Origin: Scedosporium boydii
Taxonomy: Eukaryota > Ascomycota > Sordariomycetes > Microascales > Microascaceae
Reading direction: 5' to 3'
Assembly: GCA_002221725.1 (NCBI GenBank)
Contig: NJFT01000253.1
Location: 1-55,795, forward strand
DNA: 55,795 bases
Shown here: positions 1 through 11,428 of the stretch, piece after piece
Numbering within the stretch: the stretch's first letter is position 1
Layout: each line of letters begins with the position of its first letter
Notes under the pieces: model-generated
Told to the model about the DNA's origin: nothing
The model's database searches: none
The model's input: only the letters and a program-made list of their open reading frames with translations
Position numbers and translations under genes: made by a program

Positions 1-129
<129 letters not shown>

Positions 130-133
130 TTTT

Positions 134-748
134 AAAGTTATTAAAGGAAATAAAAGAAAAATAGTTTTTTACTATTAAGAATTTCTTAAAGAGGAAAAAA
201 ATAAAAGAAAGAGAAAATAAAGGTATAAAGAAGTAATTATATTAGAATAGTGTCTATATAGTCCTTATTCTTCTATTTTTTAAAGCTAGAAGGAAAGAGG
301 GAGGAAATAGGTCTATATATAAACGATTTCTTCCTATAGAAAGATCGGAAAGTAACTTTATTACTTCTCAGATACCCTAGAACTCGAACACGTCATCGAA
401 TACATCGTTCAAGTACTTACGTTATAAAATATATTATATTTTTGTTTTTATTTCTTAGTTCTTGGAAAGTTATTTTTAGGTTTCTTATTCTAGTTCTTCT
501 AGAAGCCACGTTTCTATTTTAGTTCTTTTTAGAAGCTAAGTTTCTATTCTAGTTCTTCTAAAGGTTTTTATTTTAGTTCTTCTAGTTTCTCTAGAGGCTG
601 AGTTATTTCTAGTTCTTCTAGAGGCTGGATTTCTATTCTAGTTCTTCTAGGCCTTTATTCTAGTTCTTTTAAAAACTAGTTTTTAAAATAACTTCTTTTT
701 ATTTTATAATATTTCTTTATAATATTATTTTACTTAAATATAGTAATA
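134..748 (-). repeat. Gypsy-type LTR copy 1 (minus orientation), RIP-mutated
   Basis: This ~615-bp repeat recurs at 9129-9729 in the same orientation, and reversed at 7697-8325 and 10913-15020. In the minus reading it starts TATTACTATATTTAAG, probably TGTTAC before C-to-T change. It ends near TTATAAC. It is called an LTR because two copies sit just 3' of gypsy pol sequence in the matching orientation. Bases ~478-670 form a degenerate minisatellite of ~30-bp units around TTCTAGTTCTTCTAGA. CpA and TpG are nearly absent except in a patch at ~385-412. Confidence 0.75.
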
Positions 749-2150
749 TTATTATTAGAAGGTAAATATTTTCCTTTTAATATAATTATATTTCTACTTT
801 AAGTAGATCTTCTTTTTTTAAGTTTTATATTTTATATAAATATTTTATTTTTAAAAAACCTATTAGAATTTCTTTTATTTTTTAAAGATCTAGTTTTTTA
901 ATATTATTTTCTTTATTTTTAAAATAGTATATAGATTTTAATATTTTTATATTAGAAATATCTAGTTTTTCTTTATATTTTATTTTATATAATATTTTAT
1001 TATTTAATATTATATTTAAAGTTTTATTATATATATAAATAATTATAATAGCTACTTTTTCCTATAAGTAGATAAGTATATATATATTATATATAATTAT
1101 TTTTATTTTTTTAAATAAGGTCTAGTTTATTTTTTCTATAAAACTATTTATTCTTTTATATATAAGCTAAAATTCTAGAATTCTATTTTATTAATATTTA
1201 GATATAAAGTAAATTCTTTATTTATATATTTAATTTTATTATTAGTTTTTAATATTTTAATTATATAATTATTTTAGTTATTATTTTTAGTTTTAAATTT
1301 TTTAAAAGCTTTTAATACTTCTAATTTTATTTTTAAAAGTTTAATTTCTAAAAACTTTAACTTTTTATTTAAAAAGGTAATTATATACTTATATTTATAT
1401 ATAACTATAAGTTTTATAGGGCTTATAATATTATTATAGACTTTTTCTAATATATTATATATCTTTTTATTTTCTAATTTTTTATATATTTTATTTTTTA
1501 AATTTACTTTTAAATATATTTTATAAATATCTATATTTTTTAAGTTTATATTATTTAAACTAATTATATTATTTTTTAGTTATTATAAACTATAGTTTTT
1601 ATAATAAGTAAATTATCTATATATAAGTTTTTTAATATTAATTATATATATATAATCTTATTAATTTTATTTTTTAAAGGCTTCTAGTTTTAGATAATAT
1701 AAGTTATCTATTTTATTTTCTATAGTTAGTTTCCTTTTATTATAAACTAATAAAACTATATCTTTTTAAAATATAAAAGTAGTTTCTTTTAATTATAATT
1801 ATAAAATTAAATTAATACCTAATTTAAATATATAATAATAGTTTTTTAATAATATTATTTTTTTAATATCTAAATACTAAACTAAGATATCTTTATATAA
1901 AGAAATATTTCTTTTTTTAATATTACTTTATATATCTTTTTTAAAATAGCGCCTTATATTAAAAAAAGCTTTTATATTTAAAAATATATAGCTTATAACT
2001 ACTATATCTAAAATAAAACTAGTTTTTATTTTAAAAAGGTTTTTATTAGTTTTTTATTTTATAAAGATATTTTTAAAGACTTTTATCTTTAAATAGTTTT
2101 CCTACTTAATATCTATTATAAAAACTATTCTATATATTTATACTTTATAG
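749..2150 (-). pseudogene. Ty1/copia integrase relic
   Basis: Read on the minus strand, this stretch keeps the order of a copia polyprotein segment. First comes a GAG-pre-integrase-like stretch, then an integrase-core-like stretch with sequence resembling SPIKLIVIYKYKYIITFL and later FLEIKLLKIKLEVLKAFKKFK (about 1540-1270). Near ~860 there is a motif of the ILxGF type, which precedes copia reverse transcriptase. Stops are TAA/TAG. The reverse transcriptase expected further along (at lower coordinates) is missing: the relic is cut off by LTR copy 1. Family assignment rests on motif order read by eye; the right boundary is approximate. Confidence 0.55.
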
Positions 2151-4050
2151 TATAAAAAATATAGAAAATTAATATATAAAACTAATATATAAAACTAATA
2201 GAAATAGTTAAATTAGAAAAAAATAATTTTAATATTAAAAACTAAAATAAGATAATTCTAATATTAAAAACTAAAAATAAAACCGGAATAAGATAATCCC
2301 GAAACCGGAATATAATAATCTTAAAACTAAAAATAAAAATATTTAGTTATAAGTAAATAATTTATATTAAGAAAATAAAAATATAAAAGAACTAGAAATT
2401 TTCTTTTAAAACTAGAACTTTATAAAATAAGTAATTCTTTTAACTTTTTCTTATTACTTACTTTAAGAACTATTAATTAATTACTATTTCTATTTTCTAT
2501 TTTATATTATAAAATCTATACTACGAAATTTACTATTTTACTTAACTAAAATTTTACTATTTATATTTTTTACTTATTATTTTCTATATAATTATAATAA
2601 TTTTTTTTATAATTAAGTAATTAATAATAAGTATAGTTAATAAAAAAAATATAATTTAAATACTTTTTTTAATTTTATTATTATTTATATTATATTTACT
2701 ATTTTATAATAAATTTAACTAAGTATTTATTTAATTATTATAATTTTTTAAATTTAAACTAAACTTTAAATATATACTATTTAAGATTATAATATAATCT
2801 TTTTATAAAGGTAAATAAGTCTTTTAAAGTAACTTTTTGTATATATAACTAATTAAAATAAGTTTTTTTATTTAAGTTAAAGGTTATTACTAATTTTTTA
2901 TAAAGTTTATTAAATATAAGTTTATTAATTAACTTTTTTTAATAATATAATTACTTTTTTTAAATTATAAGCTTTTAGTTTTAAATTATTATAATAGTAA
3001 ATTTCTATATAAAGAACTTTATAATATAAGCTAGGCTTCTAAAAGTTATATATAATATTTTATTTAAATTAAATCTAATTTTAACTAGTTTTTACAAAAA
3101 GGTTTTTTTTTTTTTTATATTTACTTAATGTTTTTTTAAAGTTTATAATTTTTAACTTATAATTTATCTTTTATATATAAATATATATATTTAATTTTTC
3201 TTATAGAAGGTATTTATTATATAATCTATAGTTAGTTATTATATTTATTTAAGTTATTTATCTTTTATATATTTAAAAGCTTAAAAGATTTAAATAAAGT
3301 TTAATTTTAAAAATAAGTTTTTAAATTAAAGTATATCTTATAATTTTTAATTATATAATCTTAGTTTAAGCTTTATTTATATAATTATAAAAGTTAAAAA
3401 ATTATAAATATATATTATATATAACTTAAAAAAAGATTAATATTATTAAAAAGTATATACTTAATTAAAAATTAATTAATAATTAAAACTTTAATTTATT
3501 TTAAAACTAACTTATAAGTTATTAGAAAACCTTTTTACTTTTATCTATATTCTAACTAGGCTCTTTATATTACGACCTGGCCGCTATATAAGCTATAGGA
3601 AGGGCGGTGAGGAATTGTAAAAGTAGTAGAAAGGTATATAATATAGGAACTATAATCGGACAGACGTAGACTAACTAATTAATAGTTAAATAGAAGGAAT
3701 CCGACCGGCCAGTTAGTTAAGGACTAACTAATTAGCAGAGTAAGGAATCTAGTACTAAAGATAAATAGAGAAAAGGTCTATATAAGTTATAAGTATCTCC
3801 TTATATATTCTTTAGATTTTTTAATAGTTAATATAAATAATAATTATAATCTATACTTATATATATACTTTTATATTATTATAAATACTATTTAACTACT
3901 TTATTTATATATAATAAGCTCTTATAACTTTAATACTAGCTATACCTTTTTAATAACTATTAATTAACTAGTTTTTTAATATTACAATTATAATATATTA
4001 ACTACTCTTATTTAATAAGCAGCCCTATTAAGTAATATATTAATTATAGA
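2151..4050. other. AT-rich gene-free transposon remains with a less mutated patch
   Basis: I find no gene. Most of the stretch is A+T with stops in every frame. At about 2265-2340 there is a short repeated motif around CCGGAATAAGATAATC. At about 3569-3790 a ~220-bp patch is distinctly richer in G+C and keeps CpA, TpG and CpG; it contains CTAACTAATTA twice and GTTAGTTA in opposite orientation. The patch could be part of a younger element or a segment below the RIP length threshold. Confidence 0.6.
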
Positions 4051-4059
4051 ATATTATAT

Positions 4060-7000
4060 TAGTTATTAAAAAAAGTATTACCTTTATAGAAGATATAAAG
4101 AAAGCTTATATAACTCTTTAGAAAGAAAAAAATTAACTTAAAACTAAAAAGAAATAATTTAAAGATAAGATATTTACTAGTAATAACTATATTAAGTAAC
4201 TAAAAGATTATATTACTTATCTATATTATAAGATCTTATCTTCTAAGCTTTATAATAAAAAGAAGAAAAGACTTTAAAGATTTTTAATATAGGCCTAAGT
4301 CTACCTTCTATACTATTACCTTAATTTTAACTATATAAAAGACTAGATATTTACTATTACTATATTCTCTACTAGAAATATTCTAACCTAATTTAAGTTC
4401 TAGATAAGAAACTTCTTAGAAAATTTATTAAATAAAAATTAAGATAAGGAAACTTAAAAGTTCTTTAGAAAATATTATAACTTTAAATAAGCCTTAAAGA
4501 GTACTTTTAGTAATCTAGATAAAGAATAAGCTAATAAATAATAATTTAAGAACTTATAATAGAGGAGAGTAGCTTTATAGTATACTACTAAATTCTAATA
4601 AGTAATATCTTACCTTAACTAAAAAAATAAGCTTCTAATAATATAACTTTATATTAAACTTAAAAATAAAATTGAAGATAAACTATATAAAATAAACTAA
4701 CTAGATAACTTAATAAAATATATTATTATAGCTTTAAATTAAATAATTAATAATATAAATAATAACTAGAAAAATAAAGTTAGAGATAGCTTTATATAAA
4801 AAAGAAGACCTTATATAAAGCTATCTTATAAAGTACTTATATAAGACCTATAAAATTTAATATTAATAAATAAAATCTAATTTCTAAGGCTCTAAAGACT
4901 AAAAATAAAAAATATTATAAATATAGCTAAATAAAATATTATACTAGAATATACTAAATAAAATATAAACCTAAGCCAGGCTATAACTTACCTAATAAAA
5001 AGAAGCCTAGCTTTAAGCTTATACTTAAAAGAAAAACTTAATAATTTAGAGCTAGTACTATAAATTATAAGTTTTTATCTTAAACTATATACTATTATAA
5101 TAACTATAATATTTACTATAGTAAAAAAGAAGGAGTAAGGTAGTATTTAAAAAAGCTTTAATTAAACTTTTAAAATAATAAAATAAGAGGAGGTGTCCTA
5201 CCTCTTTAAAATTAGAAAAAGAATTTTAAAAACTAAAATAGAATTACTAGAGAAATATAAAATATTATATAGAGGTAACTTATTAAATAAAAAATACTAT
5301 AATAAAGCCTACTAATAATATTATTAGATCCCTAAGACCTTATAGTAGTATACCTATAAAGTATAGAGGTACTATATTAAAAATAAGAAAAGATCTACTA
5401 AGTTAAAGAAGAATTAAAAAAAAAAGCTTTTAATTAGTATCTATACTTATTAGAAGAGAACTTAAAGATTATATAAGTATATTAAGAAGTAGCTTAAAAA
5501 GTAGAAAAGCTAAAAAGATAATTTCTATATTAACTAATATATTTAAAAACCTTAAAAGAGCTTAAGTAAGCTTAGAAAAAGATAAGAAAAAAACTCTAGA
5601 GACTAGTATATAAAGAAAACCTAGATATTTCTTTTAGTAATTTAAATATTAATTAGATAATTAAGTAAGTTATTAAAAAACTATTTATAAACTACCTATA
5701 ACTATTATAAAAGGACTTATTTTATATATATATATATTAAAAAGCTTAATAATAACTAGAAAAATATTCTAAAAATATAATATAGATATACTACTTTATA
5801 ATCTTAAAAGAAACTATCTTAAGATATTAAAACCTAGCTAACTAGAAGTTTAATAAATTTAAAGAAACCTTTATAGACCTTAATATAAGAATTGATAATA
5901 TAAAAGAAGAAGGCCTACTAAATAATAAAAAATAATAAAGGGAGATCTAGAAACTCTAATAATAAGTCTATAATCTAGAAGAAAAGATTAGCTTTATAAA
6001 AGATAAGACTTAGAAAAAATAAAATAAAACCTTTTAATAACTAATAAATTAGCTAGTTAAAGATAAAGATCTTATAAATAATAAAGGATAATTTACTTAG
6101 TTAAAAGTAGAAAAATAGATTAATTTAGTAAAAGAGGAAATCTAGGAAGAAGCTAATAAATAACTAGGGCTAGCCTAGGACCTACTTAATATCTAATAAG
6201 AGGTATTAGAGATATAGGAAAAGTAATAAGTATAATAAGAAGAAATTAAGAAACTATAATAGTAAATAGCTAGTTTATAAAAACTTTAAAGAGGTAATAT
6301 ATTATTAGTTACTAAAGAAGTTACTTAGAAGATAAGACTAAAGCTATAAAGAGCTTATAAAAAATAAATATTATAAAAAGATAGTTAATCTACTATTTAA
6401 AAGTATTAGTTACCTTAGCTAGCTAAAAACTTATAGTCTTAGTAGATAGTAGATAGTAGAATATAAAGAAACTTTATTTTTCTAATAATTATTAACTAAT
6501 TAAAATTACTATAAATAGAAAAATACTAATTATATATCTTAAATATATATAATAAAATACTAGTAGACTATAAAAGTAAGTTAGTTAATATAGAGATTAT
6601 ATATCTTTATATTATTATTATTAGATAAGTTAACTATATCTTCTTTAATATTATTAAAATTATAAGTTACTTTATTATATTAGAAATATTATAGCTATAA
6701 ACTAGGAACTTATAGATTAATTAGATAGCAAATTAGCTTACTTAGAAAAAAGCTAGGTAAGACTTAGAAAATAACTTAGCTACTAAGTAGTATTAATTAG
6801 AAAAAATATCTTTAAGTAAGTTAAAAGCTTTTAAAATAATAATCTACTTTAAAGTACTTACTATAAAAGATTTAAATTACTTATTAAAAGGAAAAAAATA
6901 TAAATAAATATATATAATAAAAGTTATAATAAACTTTAAAACTCTATTAATAGTAGAGGAAATATTATAGTATATACTTAAAGAATATTAAAAATATAAT

Positions 7001-7696
7001 AAAGTATTTATTAAAGAACTAGAAATAAGACTACTAGAATATAGCTAGTAAGACTATAAGATACTCTTAAAAAAAGGTATATAACTAAAGTTTATATTTA
7101 TTTATAATCTTAATAAAGTATAGCTCTAAGTACTTAGAAAATATATTATAAAAATACTAAAGAAAGGATATATCTAACTATTAATATTACTAGCTAGATA
7201 TTTTATCCTTTTTATATTAAAGAAAAATAAAAGGTTATAAATATATATATACTACTAGTAACTAAATAATATTATAATAAAGAACTAATATCTACTATTT
7301 CTAATCTTTAAACTATAAGATAAGCTCTAGGGAGCCTAGTAGTTTATAATATTAGATTTAAAAGAAGTATATAACTTAATCTATATTAAGAAAGATAATA
7401 AGTAGAAGATAGCCTTTTAAACTTATTATAACTACTTTAAATACTTAATTATATTTTTTAAACTAATTAATACTCTAGTAAGTTTTTAGATAATAAGTAA
7501 TTATATACTATAAGAATATTTAGACTAAGTTATAATAATATATTTTAATAATATTCTTATTTATTTTAAAATATTAGAAAAAATAAGAAATATAAATATA
7601 TAAAGTCTTCTAAAAGCTAGAAAAAGTAAATCTACTAATTAAAGTTACTAAATATAAATTTTATAAATAAAAAGTAGATTTCTTTAGCTATATTAT
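4060..7696 (+). pseudogene. Gypsy retrotransposon gag-reverse transcriptase relic
   Basis: Despite dense stops, two domains can be read. A gag-like segment lies at about 4430-4800, with a reading resembling YTTKFQQVISYLN followed by a lysine- and leucine-rich helix. A reverse transcriptase lies at about 7040-7590, with IYNLNKVQLQVLRKYIEK-like, ILDLKEVYNLI-like and NYFKYLIIFFKLINTLVSF-like blocks. The active-site box reads YFNNILIY, where gypsy elements have Y-x-D-D-I-L; both aspartates have become asparagine, as expected from G-to-A change. RNase H and integrase are missing: the frame is broken by the LTR at 7697, about where the RT domain ends. Confidence 0.7.
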
Positions 7697-8325
7697 ATTA
7701 CTATATTTAAGTAAAATAATATTATAAAGAAATATTATAAAATTAAAAGATATAAAATAAAAAAAATTATTTTAAAAACTAGTTTTTAAAAAAAACTAAA
7801 ATAAAAAGCTTAGAAGAACTAGAATAAAAACCTAGCCTTTAAAAAAACTAGAAAAATTAAAATAGAAACCTCTAGAAGAATTAAAATAGAAATCTAGCTT
7901 CTAGAAAAACTAGAATAGAAACTTAGCCTCTAAAAAAACTAAAATAGAAACGTGGCTTCTAGAAGAACTAGAATAAGAAACCTAAAAATAACTTTTTAAG
8001 AACTAAGAAATAAAAATAAAAATATAATATATTTGATAATATAAGTACTTAAATAATATATTTAATAATATATTTAAGTTTTAGAGTATCTAAGAAGTAA
8101 TAAAGTTACTTTTTAATCTTTTTATAAGAAGAAATTGTCTATATATAGACCCGTTTCCTCCTCCTTTCCTTCTAGCTTTAAAATAAAAAAAAAGAGACTA
8201 TATAGACACTATTCTAATATAATTACTTTTTTATACCTTTATTTTTCCTTTCTTTTACTTCTTTCTTTTCTTAGAAATCCTTATTAGTAAAAAACTATTC
8301 TTTTTTTATTTCTCTTTATAATCTT
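7697..8325 (+). repeat. Gypsy-type LTR copy 2 (plus orientation), RIP-mutated
   Basis: This is the reverse complement of the repeats at 134-748 and 9129-9729. It starts TATTACTATATTTAAG and ends near TTATAATC. It follows the gypsy RT relic on the same strand, the order expected of a 3' LTR after an internal deletion. The minisatellite part is at about 7800-7980. Unlike the other copies it has almost no CpA or TpG anywhere, so it is the most thoroughly mutated. Confidence 0.75.
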
Positions 8326-9128
8326 AAAAATACTATTATTACTATTTTTTACTATTCTTCTTATAGCCTATATAATAATTAAGTTATAATATAATTTCTT
8401 TTCTCCTTTAATCTTTATCTTTAAAGACTTATTAGTTTAATCTTTCTTAGCTTTCTCTTTTTAGTAAATATTTTTCTTTTTTTTATATTATTTTCTTATT
8501 TTTATAATATCTAATTATATTATTAAATTATATTCTAAGTCCTTTTAAGTTAATTATAACTATCTTACCTAGGCTATTAATAACCTTCTTATTAGATAAT
8601 ATCTTTTTAAGATACTTAAATACTCTTCCTATTTTAATATAAAAAAGTTTCCTAAGACTATATAATTTATAAAAAGTAGTTTTACTATAATAGCTATATT
8701 TATCTTAAATATTTAAACTATAATACTAGAGATATAACTAACTTAGCTTATATATTTTCTAGTTCTCTAAGGCTCTTTTTTTTTCTAATTAGCTTATAGT
8801 TAACTATCTTAAGTAAAAATAGTTTTACTTTAACTATAAGAAATAAAAAGTAGAGGCTGAGATAGCTTACTATCTTACTATATTTAATATTATTATATCT
8901 TATACTAGTTATCTAAAAAAGGAAAAGAAGTTTTATAAGAAGAAGATATTAAAAATTATTAAGTTAGAGATAGAATAAGTAGCTAAGGAGGATATTATAA
9001 AAAATACTACTTTCTTAACTCTTAAGCTAGTAATTAATTAGAGTTTACTAATAAATCTAATATTATTAGATCCCTTAGTTTTATTAGGTTCCTCTAGTAA
9101 TAGTTTATAAAAAGTTATAAGCTCTTTT
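8326..9128. other. AT-rich spacer between two inverted LTRs
   Basis: I recognise no domain on either strand. The composition is as in the neighbouring relics, with stops in all frames. The segment from about 8840 to 9010 is somewhat richer in G and could be the remnant of a coding region. It forms the loop between two ~0.6-kb inverted LTR copies. Confidence 0.5.
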
Positions 9129-9729
9129 AAAGTTATAAAAGGAAATAAAAGAAGAATAGTTTTTTATTATTAGGAATTTTTAAAGAAAGAAAAAAGTAAA
9201 AAAAAAAGGAAAATAAAAATATAAAGAAGTACTTATATTAGAGTAGTGTCTATATAGTCTTTATTCTTCTATTTCTAAAGCTAGAAGGAAAGAGGAAGGA
9301 AACAGGTCTATATATAGACGATTTCTTCTTATAGAAAGATCGAAAAGTAACTTCGTTACTTCTCAGATGCCCTAGAGCTCGAACACGCCTCGAATATATT
9401 ATTTAAGTACTTATATTATTAAATATATTATATTTTTATTTTTATTTCTTAGTTCTTTAGAAAGTTATTTTTAGGTTTCTTGTTCTAGTTCTTCTAGAAG
9501 CTACGTTCCTATTTTAGTTCTTTTAGAAGCTAAGTTTCTATTCTAGTTCTTCTAGTTTTTCTATAGGCTAGGTTTCTATTCTAGTTTTTTTAGAGGCTAG
9601 GTTTCTATTTTAGTTCTTCTAGGCCTTTATTCTAGTTCTTTTAAAAACTAGTTTTTTTAATATAACTTCTTTTTATTTTATATTTTATAATATTTCTTTA
9701 TAATATTATTTTACTTAAATATAGTAATA
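9129..9729 (-). repeat. Gypsy-type LTR copy 3 (minus orientation), RIP-mutated
   Basis: Direct repeat of 134-748 and inverted relative to 7697-8325. On the minus strand it lies immediately downstream of an integrase/chromodomain relic (9740-10255), the position of a 3' LTR. A patch at about 9340-9400 keeps CpG, CpA and TpG (for example CGTTACTTCTCAGATGCC), as in copies 1 and 4. Confidence 0.75.
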
Positions 9730-9739
9730 AGCTCCTTAT

Positions 9740-10255
9740 TAAATATTTAATAAGTTCTTATATATTTTTACTTATATTATAATTCTTTTATTTAATTAAG
9801 TATTTTATAATTTCTTTATAGTATTAAAAGTTAAAGATTTATTTTACTTTAAAAATTTCTTTTTTCTAGGCTTTAATTTATACTAATTTCCCTAGTAGTA
9901 TATCTTTATATACTAGCTTAAATAAAGTTATATAGAATACTAAATAGTTATCTATATCTACTAATAGTTTAAGTTTATAATTAACTTTTAAGACTTTATA
10001 TTTTACTAGGAATAGTTCTAGTTTTTAGTAATTAAGTTTATTACTTAGTTATATTATCTTAATCTAGAAATCCTTTATTTTTAATTTGTTTTATAATAAT
10101 TAGACCTTACTCCCTTTTTCTAAAATTAATCTCTTAATTTATTTTTAATCTATATAGTATTTTATTTATTATTATATAAATTAGAGTTCTTTTATAAACT
10201 ATTTATATAATTTTTTTTATTAATAATAATAATTACTTATTCTATTTATATTTTT
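9740..10255 (-). pseudogene. Gypsy integrase C-terminus and chromodomain relic
   Basis: The minus-strand reading gives, from high to low coordinates, a lysine-rich LILEKGSKV-like stretch, a KLELFLVKYKVLKVNYKLKL-like stretch, then IFKVK followed by YYKEIIKYLIK*KNYNIS. This matches the integrase C-terminal region of chromoviruses (SNKL-GPF-V and chromodomain YLVKWKGY types). Stops are TAA/TAG at positions expected to be CAA, CAG or TGG. The rest of pol is absent upstream, so this is a 3' fragment joined to its LTR. Confidence 0.6.
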
Positions 10256-10912
10256 ATTTTTATTAACTATAAGGAGTGCCGCCAGAGAGGACTAGGAATA
10301 TACTCGAAGGCAAGCTCTACAATTACTAAAGAGTACTATAAGGTAAGTTGTAGAAAGGATTAGTAAGACTCTAAGTATACTATAACTAGACTAAAAGCAT
10401 TATTAGCTTTAAAGAAAAAAGTAATAAAAGTAACTAACTTAGCTAAAAGCTAAGGGTAAGGTATTTATATAACTAGAAAATAGGCTATAGATAGCTAAAG
10501 ATATAGTAAAGCTTTTAAGAAATAAAGAAGGAAGCTTAAGAATAATTTAAGATTATTTTCTAAGCTAAAGTCTTATTAGCAATTCTATAATTAGAATCTG
10601 TTACCTCTATAATTAGACTCTAAATATCCTTTAACTTGTAACTATATAAAGAAGCCTATCTCTAACTAAGTTTCCTTATTGCTTATAGGTAATACTATTA
10701 TAATAGCTTAAATCCTATTTAAGGTTTAATATTATAATTTATATAAAATAATAATAGTTTAATATTTTTTAATATACTAATATTATAAGCTCTCCATATT
10801 AGAGGTAGTAGATATACTTAGTTATTTTACTTTTAGTTAATATAGTTTCTAAGATATATTTTAAGTATCTAGTTTATCTACTTAACTTATTCTTATATTT
10901 TTAAGTAATATA
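10256..10912. other. Less mutated, gene-free segment inside the AT-rich block
   Basis: From about 10262 to 10700 the sequence contains CpG, CpA and TpG (for example GAGTGCCGCCAGAGAGG), unlike the flanks, and then fades into typical A+T sequence. I see no open frame or known domain. It may be part of a different, younger element. Confidence 0.45.
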
Positions 10913-11428
10913 TATTACTATATTTAAGTAAAATAATATTATAAAAAATATTATTATAAAATTAAAAGATATAAAATAAAAAAAAGTTATTTTAAAAAAC
11001 TAGTTTTTAAAAAAACTAGAATAAAAAGGCCGAGAAGAACTAGAACGGAAATTTAGCCTCTAAAAGAACTAGAAGAACTAGAATAGAAACCTCTAAAAGA
11101 ACTAGAATAGAAACTCAGCCTCTAGAAAAACTAGAATAGAAACTTAGCTTTTAAAAGAACTAAAATAGAAACGTGGCTTCTAAAAGAACTAAAATAAGAA
11201 ACCTAAAAATAACTTTCCGAGAACTAAGAAATAAAAATAAAAATATAACTAGAATAAGAAACTTAAAAATAACTTTCTAAGAACTAAGAAATTAAAATAA
11301 AAATATAATATATTTAATAATATAAGTACTTAAATAATGTATTCGATAATGTATTTAAGTTCTAGGGCATCTAAGAAGTAACGAAGTCACTTTTCGATCT
11401 TTCTATAAGAAGAAATCGTCTATATATA
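10913..11428 (+). repeat. Gypsy-type LTR copy 4, first part (interrupted by a hAT element)
   Basis: Plus-orientation LTR that matches 7697-8325 up to the CGTCTATATATA motif and then stops at the hAT target site. The remainder resumes at 14843-15020. An internal duplication of the AACTTTCxGAGAACTAAGAAAT segment is seen at about 11210-11300. The patch at 11335-11420 keeps CpA, TpG and CpG. Confidence 0.75.
11421..11428. repeat. Left target-site duplication of hAT element
   Basis: TATATATA immediately before the element, matched by TATATATA immediately after it (14835-14842). Eight bases is the standard hAT duplication. Because the target is a TA repeat, one or two bases of ambiguity remain. 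Confidence 0.75.

Noticed and set aside
134..8325. A giant DNA transposon with ~0.6-kb terminal inverted repeats (134-748 and 7697-8325)
   Set aside because: The same repeat sits directly 3' of gypsy pol fragments in two places with consistent orientation, and no target duplication frames the pair. Inverted LTRs from rearrangement explain it better.
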